The notes: generated by a model not told the origin, from the letters alone. Counted from the stretch's first letter, positions 7,362 to 15,592 are shown. The stretch: DNA of 19,064 nt from DAOTZS01 sp034434335 (GCA_034434335.1 DAOTZS010000206.1:1-19064), one strand, 5' to 3'. Numbers and translations: made by a program.

Positions 7362-8315
7362 ATGCGCATCGTTGTTATCGGCGGCACTGGCCACATCGGC
7401 ACTTATCTGGTTCCTCGGCTGGTGGCGAAAGGTCATGACGTGATTGTGATGAGCCGGGCCCGGCGTCAGCCGTACCAGCCACACGGTGCCTGGGCCTCGG
7501 TGGAGCAGGTCGTCGTAGACCGGGAGGCCGAGGAGGCGGCTGGAACCTTTGGCAGCCGGGTCCGCGAGCTGCGGCCCGATGTCGTGATTGACCTCATCTG
7601 TTTCAGGCTGGAGAGCGCGCGGCACCTTGTGGGGGCCCTGCGCGGACAGGTGCAGCACTTCCTCAGTTGTGGCACGATCTGGGTGCACGGCCCCAGTGTG
7701 GAGGTGCCTACCACAGAGGCGCAGCCCCGCCGGCCATTTGGCGAATATGGCATCCAGAAGGCAGCCATTGAGGCGTATCTGCTGGAGGAAGCGCGGCGTA
7801 ACGGGTTCCCGGCCACAGTGCTCCACCCTGGGCACATTGTCGGCCCGGGCTGGGCACCCCTCAACCCTGCCGGCCATTTCAACCCTCAAGTGTTTGTCAC
7901 CCTGGCCCGCGGCCAGGAACTCTGCCTGCCCAACCTGGGCATGGAGACAGTACACCACGTCCACGCCGACGACGTGGCCCAGGCATTTGAACAGGCGATC
8001 GCCCACTGGCGCACTGCGGTGGGAGAGAGCTTTCATGTGGTATCGCCAGCCGCTCTGACTCTGCGCGGTTATGCGGAGGCGGTGGCCGGCTGGTTTGGCC
8101 AGCCAGCCCGGCTGCGCTTCCTCCCCTGGGAAGTATGGCGGACCACGGTCTCCGCAGAGGAAGCTGCTGCCACATGGGATCACATCGCGCACAGCCCCAA
8201 TTGTAGCATTGCCAAGGCGCAACGTCTGCTCGACTACCACCCCCGCTACAGCTCACTGCAAGCCATCCATGAGTCGGTACTTTGGTTGATCGAGCACAGG
8301 GTGATCGAGGTCTGA
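7362..8315 (+). CDS. NAD(P)-dependent epimerase/dehydratase-like protein (extended SDR)
   Basis: A 317-residue extended short-chain dehydrogenase. The nucleotide-binding glycine motif is GGTGHIG (residues 7-13) and the catalytic Y-x-x-x-K is Y129/K133 in EYGIQKAAIE. The arginine-rich segment after the second strand (MSRARRQPY) suggests an NADP preference. HPGHIVGPGWAPLNP is the usual region after the active site, and HVHADDVAQAFEQAI is the conserved block that closes the cofactor domain. The family acts on nucleotide sugars and related substrates; which one is not readable here. AGGAG at 7351-7355 supports ATG 7362. It is followed by the GDPD-like gene with 1 nt between stop and start, so the two are co-transcribed and probably coupled. 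Confidence 0.9.
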   Translation: MRIVVIGGTGHIGTYLVPRLVAKGHDVIVMSRARRQPYQPHGAWASVEQVVVDREAEEAAGTFGSRVRELRPDVVIDLICFRLESARHLVGALRGQVQHFLSCGTIWVHGPSVEVPTTEAQPRRPFGEYGIQKAAIEAYLLEEARRNGFPATVLHPGHIVGPGWAPLNPAGHFNPQVFVTLARGQELCLPNLGMETVHHVHADDVAQAFEQAIAHWRTAVGESFHVVSPAALTLRGYAEAVAGWFGQPARLRFLPWEVWRTTVSAEEAAATWDHIAHSPNCSIAKAQRLLDYHPRYSSLQAIHESVLWLIEHRVIEV

Positions 8316-8316
8316 G

Positions 8317-9213
8317 GTGGCGCCTGTGATTCTCATCCATCATGCCGCACACCGTGGCTACCACGGTTTTCCCCCTGGCTCCCTCAGTGGGCTACGGTAT
8401 TGCCTGGAAGCGGGGGCACGGGTGGTCGAGCTGGATATCACTCCCCTGGCACATGGGGATTTCGCGTTGTTGCACGACGAGCAACTGGAGGAAGAGACCG
8501 ATGGCCAGGGGCCTGTGGTGGAACTCGACGCCGCGCAGGTGACCAGGTTACACTATCGCCTGGGAGGCATTGTTACCGATGAGGCTGTGGGCCTGCTCAG
8601 CCAGGCAGTAGCCCTGGCCGCCAGATACCCACATCTGTGGGAGCTTCAACTCGACCTGAAGCCGTACGCGCCGCTGACCGATACCGTGCTGGGCGAGCTT
8701 ATACGCCTGGTCAGCCCATTGCGGGAGCGGGTGCGCGTGAGCTCTCCCGCCGACTGGGCGCTCCGCCGCCTGCATGCTCTGGCCCCCGAGCTGAACCTGG
8801 GCTTCGATCCCATGTTCTACCTGGACCTGGAGCGGAGCCCGGACGACCGGGAGGTAGCCCCGCCTTTCCGGCTGAGCGCGTATGGCTATCTGGATGACCA
8901 TCCTCTGGCCACCCGCGTGTGGGGCTCGCCGGCCGATTATCTGGCTGCGCGCGCTGAGGCGCTATGGGTTCAGGCACCGTTTCCGCTCTGGTATATCCGG
9001 GGGGTGTTACTGGCGCGCGCCCTCGATGACGGCTTCGACTGGATCGCCTGGTTGCGCGAGCGGGGCGCGGGAGTGGCGGCCTGGACGTTGGACCCCGACC
9101 AGCCTCATCACGTGGCCCTGGCACAGCGGCTGGCAGCCCTGGGGGTGGAACGGATCACCACCAACGATCCGCCCGGCCTGGCCGCCGCTCTGGGAGACGA
9201 GGTCACTTTCTGA
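8317..9213 (+). CDS. Glycerophosphodiester phosphodiesterase-like protein (GDPD family), variant
   Basis: A 298-residue GDPD-type TIM barrel starting at GTG 8317, one base after the upstream stop. The catalytic core is visible: H12 in AAHRG, E38 and D40 in VVELDI, and H53 in LLHDEQL. The D-to-H spacing of 13 is the same as in GlpQ, and the first His-to-Glu spacing is within one residue. These residues bind the metal and catalyse hydrolysis of glycerophosphodiesters to glycerol 3-phosphate and an alcohol. Two departures stand out. The usual P-E-N-T after HRG is PPGSL, and the later E-x-K metal site appears as LQLDLK, with Asp in place of Glu. No signal peptide is present, so it is cytoplasmic. 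It may act on a modified substrate. The pairing with an epimerase-like gene suggests lipid headgroup or sugar-phosphate metabolism. Confidence 0.85.
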   Translation: MAPVILIHHAAHRGYHGFPPGSLSGLRYCLEAGARVVELDITPLAHGDFALLHDEQLEEETDGQGPVVELDAAQVTRLHYRLGGIVTDEAVGLLSQAVALAARYPHLWELQLDLKPYAPLTDTVLGELIRLVSPLRERVRVSSPADWALRRLHALAPELNLGFDPMFYLDLERSPDDREVAPPFRLSAYGYLDDHPLATRVWGSPADYLAARAEALWVQAPFPLWYIRGVLLARALDDGFDWIAWLRERGAGVAAWTLDPDQPHHVALAQRLAALGVERITTNDPPGLAAALGDEVTF

Positions 9214-9222
9214 CCCAGGCCG

Positions 9223-10080
9223 TCAAAGCAGGTCGGCCAGGGCCACCCATTCCCCTGGCCGGCCTGTGACCTGGACTTGCCGCCTGATAACTCCTGCTGC
9301 CTCAAGCTGCTGGAGGCCGGCCTCGATCTCTGGCTGCGGCCAGCCGAAGAGCAGGGCAAGCATGCGACCAGGTATGGCCCCGACCGAGCGCAAGTACCGT
9401 TCGATGAGATGGCGCCGCGCGTCGGCCTGCCGGATATGGCGCGCCTGTTCCGGCAAGGCTGGGTAGTGGCGGTGGACGCAGTCGTAAATAAAGGCATAGC
9501 GCCACGCGCCGGCCTCAGCGACGCCGACCGGCAGGATCTTGAAGTCGGCCTGCAAGGTTTCCAAAGCGCGGTTGAAGGGGGAATCCGCCGAGCGGCTGGT
9601 CAGGTGCGCAGCCTTGCGCAGGGAGATCGTATCGAGGGGGCCTTCGCTGAGCAGTGCCTCGTAGATGGCTTTGGCTTCCCATGTCATACGCCCTTCCTGG
9701 TACTGGTAGAGGTAGTCCTCCTCAGGGGCCCCATAGTTCTCTGAGAGGGCGTAGAAATAGGGCACGGTGTCGAGGGAGATGATAGTGGCGCGACGGCGGA
9801 GCACTTTAGCGTAGTACCATGCGCGCGCGCCGAGCAGCTCGTCTTTCCAGCGCCAGGTGATATGTCCGGGGTCGTCGTGCTCGTCGGGCACGGGCCGGTC
9901 TCCGGCCACCGCTACCCATAGGCTGGGCATCTCGACCTCTTTGACCGGCCAGAAAAAGACATACCCGCGCTCGTTCACGAAGGCAATGGCCTCCTCGCGC
10001 CTGGTGACGCGCTGGCCTGGCAGCAGACGATAAGTGGCGCGGCGATATGCCTGTATCCTTTCAGGGGTGAGGACGCTCAT
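9223..10080 (-). CDS. AlkZ/YcaQ-related winged-helix protein
   Basis: A 285-residue protein that I assign to the HTH_42 winged-helix group containing the DNA glycosylases AlkZ and YcaQ, from remembered family blocks: FVNERGYVFFWPVK, PSLWVAVAGDRPVPDEHDDPGH, WRWKDELLGARAWYYAKVLR, and SEGPLDTISLRKAAHLTSR in the winged-helix region. Characterised AlkZ/YcaQ enzymes excise bulky alkylated bases or unhook interstrand crosslinks through a Q-x-Q or Q-x-D motif. I cannot identify that motif here, so activity is uncertain and the member may be divergent. I choose the ATG at 10078-10080 (reads MSVLTPERIQ) because AGGAG lies nine bases upstream. Longer in-frame readings (to 10347) add sequence without family resemblance that crosses a good minus-strand promoter at 10157-10186. 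Confidence 0.68.
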   Translation of the reverse strand: MSVLTPERIQAYRRATYRLLPGQRVTRREEAIAFVNERGYVFFWPVKEVEMPSLWVAVAGDRPVPDEHDDPGHITWRWKDELLGARAWYYAKVLRRRATIISLDTVPYFYALSENYGAPEEDYLYQYQEGRMTWEAKAIYEALLSEGPLDTISLRKAAHLTSRSADSPFNRALETLQADFKILPVGVAEAGAWRYAFIYDCVHRHYPALPEQARHIRQADARRHLIERYLRSVGAIPGRMLALLFGWPQPEIEAGLQQLEAAGVIRRQVQVTGRPGEWVALADLL

Positions 10081-10156
10081 CTCTGCTGACTCCTGTCGCA
10101 ATGCTTGGAGGCGCATGCATGTGGCAGTACTCTGCCTCCCCTCGCAGGATGGCCCT

Positions 10157-10186
10157 ATTCTAGCTCGCAGAGAGGGGAGTTGGCAA
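10157..10186 (-). promoter_or_regulatory. Promoter for the AlkZ-related gene
   Basis: On the minus strand: TTGCCA (complement of 10181-10186), an 18-bp spacer, and TAGAAT (complement of 10157-10162). Each hexamer is one base off consensus. It points at the ATG at 10080, with a leader of about 70 nt. Confidence 0.6.
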
Positions 10187-10331
10187 ACCGTTGCCCCCTT
10201 CCCTCCCCCCGCTCGCCTTTGGTGGCAGGAGAGGGGAGAAAGCGTTAACCAATTTTGAACCATCCCCGGAGGGTGATATGGCTTTTGCTGCCGAGCGGTC
10301 TCCCTCGGCCGCGCGACACCCCAGCCGCCAG

Positions 10332-10360
10332 TTGACAGCCAACCCAAGGTGTGTCATAAT
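10332..10360 (+). promoter_or_regulatory. Strong sigma-70-type promoter for the phasin/PhaR genes
   Basis: Perfect -35 TTGACA (10332-10337), 17-bp spacer, -10 CATAAT (10355-10360). The predicted start falls at about 10367, right where the small hairpin GACGC-GTT-GCGTC (10368-10380) begins. The GGGGGAGGTG ribosome binding site follows before ATG 10415. Confidence 0.75.
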
Positions 10361-10414
10361 CCTGGTTGACGCGTTGCGTCATAACCGCAATCCTGTTTCT
10401 GGGGGAGGTGTACG

Positions 10415-10795
10415 ATGGTGAAGAGGGAGAAGAAACCAGCGGAGGAAAAAGCTGAGCAGGTCGAACGCAACCCATTGCTGGCTTCCTTGCGCAAGGTCCT
10501 GCTGGCCGGGATCGGCGCAGTGGCCCTGGCCCAGGATGAGGCGGAAAACCTGCTCAACAGGCTGGTCGAGCGCGGGGAGATCGCCGAGGCCGATGCCAGG
10601 AAGCTGGTGCAGGAGGTCAAGGCGCGTCGTCAGCAGGAGATCAAGAAGGTAGAAGAGGAGCTGGACAAGCGGGTGGCTGAGGTGTTGCAGCGCATGAATG
10701 TGCCCACCAAGGCGGACCTGGAGTCGCTTAGTGCTCAGATTGCCGAGCTCACCAGGAAGGTAGAGAAGTTGCGCCAGGGTGAGTCGGCGATGTAG
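10415..10795 (+). CDS. Phasin-family (PhaF/PhaI-like) granule-associated protein
   Basis: A 126-residue, highly charged, mostly helical protein. After a basic/acidic N-terminus it carries the phasin hallmark, LLAGIGAVALAQDEAENLLN followed by L-V-E-R-G-E-I-A-E-A-D (about residues 29-59), and then a long coiled coil rich in E, K and R to the end (heptads around VEEELDKRVAEVLQRM and LSAQIAELTRKVEKL). Phasins coat polyhydroxyalkanoate granules and control their number and size; some act as chaperone-like or nucleoid-binding proteins. The next gene is PhaR-like, 11 nt downstream, which supports a PHA link. No PHA synthase, thiolase or reductase lies in the window. Transcription is from the promoter at 10332-10360. 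Confidence 0.8.
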   Translation: MVKREKKPAEEKAEQVERNPLLASLRKVLLAGIGAVALAQDEAENLLNRLVERGEIAEADARKLVQEVKARRQQEIKKVEEELDKRVAEVLQRMNVPTKADLESLSAQIAELTRKVEKLRQGESAM

Positions 10796-10806
10796 GAGAC
10801 GTTGCC

Positions 10807-11367
10807 GTGCTGGTGATCAAGCGCTATCAGAACCGCAAGCTCTATGATACCGATGCCAAGCGTTACGTCTCGTTGGAAGGCGTGGCCGAGCTGGTCCGCC
10901 GTGGAGCCGAGGTTCGGGTGGTTGATCACGCCACCGGTGATGATGTGACTGCCATAGTCCTGGGGGAGATAATCTTGGGCCAGGAACGGCGTCGGCGGGG
11001 AGCTCTGCCGCGCTCCTTGCTGTGCCGGCTGATCCAGGGGGATAGCGCTGCCTGGGCCGCCATCTCGCTGGAGTCAAGCCGTGAGGCAGGCCTCCTGTCC
11101 CTGGTGGACCAGGAGATCCAGCGTCGTGTGCAGCACCTTGTCAATTTGGGTGAACTGGCAGAAGATGAGGCGCTGCGTATCCTGGACAAGCTGCTCTCAG
11201 CGGACTATGTGGGCCCTATGGAGGGTTGGCCGGCTACGGACGATCTGGAGCGGGTGTTGCGCCGGTGCGACCTGCCCACGCGCGCCGATTGGCAGCGGGT
11301 GATGGAGCAGTTAGCGGCCCTGGCCCAGGCCGTGGAGAGCCTGGCTTGTCAGGCGGAGGCGAGGTGA
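10807..11367 (+). CDS. PhaR-like polyhydroxyalkanoate synthesis regulator
   Basis: A 186-residue protein beginning at GTG 10807, with TAGGAG a few bases upstream. The N-terminal domain (residues 1-60) is the PHB/PHA accumulation regulator DNA-binding domain: IKRYQNRKLYDT, then KRYVSLEGVAELVRRGAEV, then VVDHATGDDVT and an I-I-L-G end. In proteobacteria PhaR represses phasin genes and is released by binding to the polymer. Here the gene sits directly after a phasin gene, so autoregulation of the pair is a reasonable inference. The C-terminal two thirds is helical and does not show the standard PHB_acc repeats, so the polymer-sensing half may differ. It is followed 13 nt later by the enolase-superfamily gene. 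Confidence 0.83.
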   Translation: MLVIKRYQNRKLYDTDAKRYVSLEGVAELVRRGAEVRVVDHATGDDVTAIVLGEIILGQERRRRGALPRSLLCRLIQGDSAAWAAISLESSREAGLLSLVDQEIQRRVQHLVNLGELAEDEALRILDKLLSADYVGPMEGWPATDDLERVLRRCDLPTRADWQRVMEQLAALAQAVESLACQAEAR

Positions 11368-11380
11368 AAAGGGTAGTTCC

Positions 11381-12532
11381 ATGAAGATCTCTAAACTGCG
11401 CCCTTTGGTGATGGGCACCCCCTGGCGTAACCTGACCTTTGTGGTGCTGGAAACCGATGAGGGGTTATCAGGGGTGGGTGAGGTGCGTATCACCAATCGC
11501 ACCGATGCCCTGTTGGGATACCTGACAGAGGCAGCTCCTCACTATGTGTTGGGGCAGGATCCTTTCGACCGCGAGCGCATCTTTCAGCAGATGTACTACC
11601 ACGATTTCGGCCGGGCAGGGGAAATCGTGATGAGCGCCATCGCGGCGGTGGAAATCGCATGTTGGGACATCATAGGCAAGGCGCTGGGCCAGCCGGTATA
11701 TCGGCTGTTAGGCGGCGCGGTGCGGGACAAGATCAAAGCCTACGCTAACGGGTGGTACACCGTAGAGCGGACACCGGAAGAGTTCGCCCGCGCTGCCCGG
11801 GCGGTGGTAGCGCGCGGCTATCGGGCGGCCAAGCTCGATCCTTTTGGTGCCGGTTTCTATGAGCTGGACCGCGCGGAGAAGTTGCGGGCTATCGCCCTGG
11901 TGGAGGCGGTACGGGATGCCGTAGGTTTCGATTTCGAGATCCTGATCGAAATGCACGGACGGTTCAACCCGGCAACAGCAGTTGAACTGGCGCGCGAGCT
12001 GGAGCCTTTCCGCCCCGGCTGGATTGAGGAGCCCGTGCCTCCGGAAAACGTGAAGGCGCTGAAGAAGGTGGCCGATCAGGTGCACATCCCGGTCGCTGCC
12101 GGCGAGCGGCTCTATACCCGCTATGAGTGCCGGGAGCTGATCGAACTGCAAGCTTGTGACATCGTGCAGATTGATGTCACCCACTTCGGTGGCCTCAGTG
12201 AAGCGCGCAGGCTGGCAGCCTGGGCAGAGATTTATTACATGCTGATCGCGCCCCATAACGTCTGTGGGCCGGTGGGCACGGCCGCGGCGCTCCATCTGGA
12301 TGCCTGCACGCCCAATTTCAAGATCCAGGAGTACTTCAACGACTTCGTGGATCCATGGGTCAAGGAGGCGGTGAGGGGCTTGCCGGAGGTGGTGGACGGC
12401 TACTTCAGCCTGCCTCAGGGCCCCGGACTGGGTGTGACCCTGGACGAGGACTTCGTGGCCGAGCATCCGCGCCAGAGCGTGCATTTCAATCTCTTTACCG
12501 AGGACTGGCACAAGCGGCAGGCGACCAGGTGA
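11381..12532 (+). CDS. Mandelate racemase/muconate lactonizing enzyme family protein (enolase superfamily, sugar-acid dehydratase-like)
   Basis: A 383-residue enolase-superfamily enzyme with both the N-terminal capping domain and the C-terminal barrel. The barrel residues are all in place. K151-x-D153 (KLDPFG) is the first base position, the metal ligands are E190, E216 and E242 with the family's exact 26-residue spacing, H192 is two residues past the first ligand, and the dyad is D265/H292, 27 apart as in mandelate racemase. The E-x-H-G-R-F and KxD pattern is closest to the galactonate/mannonate dehydratase-type group, whose members remove water from a sugar acid to give a 2-keto-3-deoxy acid. 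The first ligand is Glu rather than the more common Asp. Substrate cannot be fixed from sequence. It follows phaR by 13 nt and is probably in the same transcript. Confidence 0.9.
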   Translation: MKISKLRPLVMGTPWRNLTFVVLETDEGLSGVGEVRITNRTDALLGYLTEAAPHYVLGQDPFDRERIFQQMYYHDFGRAGEIVMSAIAAVEIACWDIIGKALGQPVYRLLGGAVRDKIKAYANGWYTVERTPEEFARAARAVVARGYRAAKLDPFGAGFYELDRAEKLRAIALVEAVRDAVGFDFEILIEMHGRFNPATAVELARELEPFRPGWIEEPVPPENVKALKKVADQVHIPVAAGERLYTRYECRELIELQACDIVQIDVTHFGGLSEARRLAAWAEIYYMLIAPHNVCGPVGTAAALHLDACTPNFKIQEYFNDFVDPWVKEAVRGLPEVVDGYFSLPQGPGLGVTLDEDFVAEHPRQSVHFNLFTEDWHKRQATR

Positions 12533-12602
12533 GGCCGGGCGGTGGCCACCCTGGTAAAGTGTGATGATCTGGAGAGCTGAGTCTGAGCCGGAGGTTAGAC
12601 AC

Positions 12603-12977
12603 GTGTACGCAGAGGTTTTCTCCCGAGCACGGTGGAGTCTGCCGAACGAGGCAGTATGGCGGCCCCCTACCGATGTTTATGAAACCGATGACAGCGCGGT
12701 GGTGATTGTGGAGATTGCTGGGTTGAACGACGGGGACTATGAGATCTCGCTGGTCGGCAGATGGCTGATTGTGAGTGGTGAACGCCGCGACCCTGCTGAA
12801 AAGCTGGCTTACCAGCAAATGGAGATCCGCTACGGCAAATTCCTGACCCAGGTGCATCTGCCCTGGGCCCTGGAGAGCACGGGCCACAGCGCCATTTATG
12901 AGAATGGGTTCTTGAAAATCACGTTGCCCAAGGCGCAGGCCCGGCGGGTCCCGATTCGTGCTGTCGGCAGTGAATGA
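12603..12977 (+). CDS. Hsp20/alpha-crystallin family small heat-shock protein
   Basis: A 124-residue small heat-shock protein. After a short N-terminal arm (MYAEVFSRARWSL) comes the alpha-crystallin domain from PPTDVYETDDSAVVIVEIAG through LIVSGERR to the G-x-L hallmark (NGFLKITLPKA). The C-terminal VPI matches the I-x-I/V motif that docks into neighbouring subunits. These proteins form oligomers that hold unfolding proteins in a refoldable state. The start is a choice. GTG 12603 has a clear GGAGG at 12590-12594 with 8-nt spacing; the more upstream starts (GTG 12561, ATG 12564) would add 13-14 residues but show no such site. It lies 70 bp after the enolase-superfamily gene and 140 bp before lon, another protein quality-control gene. 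Confidence 0.88.
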   Translation: MYAEVFSRARWSLPNEAVWRPPTDVYETDDSAVVIVEIAGLNDGDYEISLVGRWLIVSGERRDPAEKLAYQQMEIRYGKFLTQVHLPWALESTGHSAIYENGFLKITLPKAQARRVPIRAVGSE

Positions 12978-13048
12978 TCATAACGGAGCCAGTTGGATTG
13001 GGGAGCTCAGGTGATGCCCTGGCTGGCCTGGTATGGGCAGGCCTGACA

Positions 13049-13086
13049 TCCCTGGCCGCCCTTCTGGGTCACCAGAAGGGGGCGGC
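13049..13086. promoter_or_regulatory. Inverted repeat upstream of lon
   Basis: CTTCTGG and CCAGAAG flank GTCA, with outer CCGCC and GGGCGG joining through a small bulge. No T-run follows, and it is not a CIRCE or HAIR sequence. It could be the end of the Hsp20 transcript or an operator for lon; nothing in the sequence decides. Confidence 0.35.
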
Positions 13087-13117
13087 ATGGTAGTGTACAG
13101 AATAAGGTGAGGAGTCA

Positions 13118-15592
13118 ATGGCAGAGAGTGAACGCAGTGAACTGCGCATCCCTTCAGAATTACCGATCTTGCCGCTGCGCGGCGTGGTCGTTTACCCCAT
13201 GATGTGGTTGCCCCTGACCGTGGGGCAGGAGCGTTCCATCCGCCTGGTGGACGACGCACTGGTGGAGTCACCTGGCCAGCGCATCATTGGGCTGGTGACA
13301 TCGCGCAACCCGGAGATCGACGAACCCGCGCCGGACCAAATCTACCAGGTTGGCACGGCCGCGCTGGTGCATCGCATGTTGCGCGCGCCCGACGGCACCA
13401 TCCGCCTGATCGTCCAGGGGTTGGAACGCATCCGCATCGTGCGCTATGTGCAGGAACACCCCTACCTGCGGGCACAGATCGAGGTGATACCAGACCACGA
13501 GGAAGAGGAATCCCTGGAGCAGGAAGCGCTGATGCGCGCCACCCAGGACCTTTTCCGGCGCCTGGTTGAACTGGTGCCGCATATGCCGGAAGAGCTGGAG
13601 ACGGCAGCTATTAACGCGGGCAGCGCGCGGCAGTTGGCTTATCTTGTGGCAGCCAGCGTGCGCATGGACCCGGCCCAGGCCCAAGAGATCCTGGAAATCG
13701 ACTCCGTATCCCAGAAGCTGATGAAGCTCAACTCGATCCTGACCAAGGAGCTGGAGGTGTTGGAGCTGGGGCGCAAGATCCAGTCCCAGGCTCAGGACGA
13801 GATGAACAAGATGCAGCGCGAGTACTTCTTGCGCGAACAGCTGCGGGCGATCCAGAAGGAGTTGGGCGAGGGGGACGAGCAGCAGGCCGAGATCCAGGAG
13901 TTCGAGGCGCGCATTGCGGCCGCGGGAATGCCTGAGGAAGCTGAAAAGGAAGCCCGCCGCGAGCTGGACCGCCTGCGCAAGATGCCTACGCAGGCTGCCG
14001 AGTATTCGGTGATCAAGACCTATCTGGATTGGATGGTCAGCCTGCCATGGTCGAAGATGACCGAAGACAACCTGGATATCGCTCACGCCCGCAAGGTGCT
14101 GGACGAGGACCACTATGGGCTGGAGGAGATCAAGGAGCGCATCCTGGAGTTCCTGGCGGTGCGCAAGCTGCGCCTGGAGCGCAAGGCGGAAGGGGGGGAG
14201 AGCCAGCCCACTGACTATATCCGCCGCGAGCGCGAGGGGGTGATCCTGTGCTTTGTGGGGCCGCCGGGCACCGGCAAAACTTCACTGGGCCAGTCCATTG
14301 CCCGCGCGCTGAACCGCAAGTTCGTGCGCCTGGCCCTGGGCGGCATCCGCGATGAGGCTGAGATTCGCGGCTTCCGCCGCACTTACATCGGCTCCATGCC
14401 CGGGCGGATCATCCAGATGTTGCGCCGGGTGGAGAGCCGCAACCCGGTCTTCATGCTGGATGAGGTGGACAAGCTGGGCCGCGACTTCCGTGGCGACCCC
14501 TCGTCCGCGCTCCTGGAAGTGCTCGACCCCGAGCAGAACGTCGAGTTCAGAGATCACTACCTGGATGTGCCGTTCGACCTGAGCCAGGTTTTCTTCATCA
14601 CCACGGCTAACTGGCTGGAGACGATCCCTCAGCCGCTGCTGGATCGCATGGAGGTGATTCAGCTTAGCTCCTATACCGAAGAAGAGAAGATCAAGATCGC
14701 CCAGGGCTACCTGGTGCCCCGCCAGATCCGCGAAAACGGATTGCGGCCCGAGGAGATCGTCTTCGAAGAGGAAGCCTTGCGCCGCATCGTCCGCGAGTAC
14801 ACGCGCGAGGCCGGGGTGCGCAACCTGGAGCGCCAGATCGGCGCGGTGTGTCGCAAGGTGGCCACCAAGGTGGCCGAAGATGGGGGCCACACCGAGCCCA
14901 CAGTCATCACTGCTGATAAGCTGAGGGAGTACCTGGGCCGGCCCAAGTTCCAGACCGAGGTGGCAGAGCGGGTGGAGATCGCAGGGGTGGCCACCGGCCT
15001 GGGCTGGACCCCCACCGGGGGGGACATCATGTTCTTCGAAGCCACCCGCATGCCGGGCAGCAAGGGGTTTACCGTCACCGGCCAGTTGGGGGACGTGATG
15101 AAGGAATCGGCGCAGGCCGCGCTGAGCTGGGTGCGCAGCAAGGCCAAGGACTACGGCATCGAAGAGGACTTCTTTGCCAAGAGCGATATCCACCTGCACA
15201 TCCCGGCCGGTGCCACTCCTAAAGATGGCCCCAGCGCAGGTGTGACCATGGCCACCGCCCTGGTCAGCCTGCTGACCGGCCGGCCGGTGCGTAAGGATGT
15301 GGCCATGACCGGGGAGATCACCTTGCGGGGCCAGGTGTTGCCGGTGGGAGGCATCAAAGAGAAAGTCCTGGCTGCCAACCGCGCCGGCCTGACCACCGTG
15401 ATCCTTCCCAAGCGCAATGAGGGGGATCTGGAGGATGTACCGCAGTCGGTGCGGGAGAAGATGAAGTTCATCTTTGCCGAGCGCGTAGAGGAAGTCATCG
15501 AAGCCGCGCTCGTCCCCGCTGAGGGTGGAGATGGCCGGCAACCCGCAGATGCCGTTTCTCTTCCTGGCGAGGACTCGAAAGTTGCCGTTTGA
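13118..15592 (+). CDS. lon: ATP-dependent endopeptidase Lon
   Basis: An 824-residue LonA-type protease. The N-terminal substrate-binding LAN domain begins at LPILPLRGVVVYPMMWLPL and is followed by a helical/coiled-coil stretch (about residues 195-310). The AAA+ module has Walker A GPPGTGKT (381-388) and Walker B FMLDE (to E449). The C-terminal serine protease domain has the catalytic S706 in PKDGPSAG and K749 in GGIKEKVLAANRAG, 43 residues apart as in the E. coli enzyme. There is no transmembrane insert, so it is the cytosolic form, which degrades damaged and regulatory proteins processively. ATG 13118 is preceded by AAGGTGA and GAGGAG. The stop codon lies within the -35 box of the next gene's promoter. 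The last 30 residues (GGDGRQPADAVSLPGE...) are a hydrophilic tail. Confidence 0.97.
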   Translation: MAESERSELRIPSELPILPLRGVVVYPMMWLPLTVGQERSIRLVDDALVESPGQRIIGLVTSRNPEIDEPAPDQIYQVGTAALVHRMLRAPDGTIRLIVQGLERIRIVRYVQEHPYLRAQIEVIPDHEEEESLEQEALMRATQDLFRRLVELVPHMPEELETAAINAGSARQLAYLVAASVRMDPAQAQEILEIDSVSQKLMKLNSILTKELEVLELGRKIQSQAQDEMNKMQREYFLREQLRAIQKELGEGDEQQAEIQEFEARIAAAGMPEEAEKEARRELDRLRKMPTQAAEYSVIKTYLDWMVSLPWSKMTEDNLDIAHARKVLDEDHYGLEEIKERILEFLAVRKLRLERKAEGGESQPTDYIRREREGVILCFVGPPGTGKTSLGQSIARALNRKFVRLALGGIRDEAEIRGFRRTYIGSMPGRIIQMLRRVESRNPVFMLDEVDKLGRDFRGDPSSALLEVLDPEQNVEFRDHYLDVPFDLSQVFFITTANWLETIPQPLLDRMEVIQLSSYTEEEKIKIAQGYLVPRQIRENGLRPEEIVFEEEALRRIVREYTREAGVRNLERQIGAVCRKVATKVAEDGGHTEPTVITADKLREYLGRPKFQTEVAERVEIAGVATGLGWTPTGGDIMFFEATRMPGSKGFTVTGQLGDVMKESAQAALSWVRSKAKDYGIEEDFFAKSDIHLHIPAGATPKDGPSAGVTMATALVSLLTGRPVRKDVAMTGEITLRGQVLPVGGIKEKVLAANRAGLTTVILPKRNEGDLEDVPQSVREKMKFIFAERVEEVIEAALVPAEGGDGRQPADAVSLPGEDSKVAV

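Larger units (their letters stand above)
10081..10414. other. Divergent intergenic region, 334 bp
   Basis: This region separates the AlkZ-related and phasin genes and holds facing promoters: minus strand at 10157-10186, plus strand at 10332-10360. Between them (about 10195-10240) is an imperfect CCCTCC.../...GAGGGGA palindrome of the kind seen elsewhere in the window. No gene is visible. Confidence 0.5.

Noticed and set aside
7323..8240. Long minus-strand open frame opposite the epimerase-like gene (about 305 codons)
   Set aside because: It is the antisense shadow of a gene with clear SDR motifs, promoter and ribosome binding site. Its own translation shows no recognisable domain.
10081..10347. 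Extended N-terminus for the AlkZ-related protein
   Set aside because: It crosses a good minus-strand promoter, encodes no family-like residues, and the start at 10080 has a proper ribosome binding site.
13049..13086. Inverted repeat before lon considered as a CIRCE or HAIR heat-shock operator
   Set aside because: It has neither the TTAGCACTC nor the CTTGAGT consensus; it is kept only as an unassigned inverted repeat.
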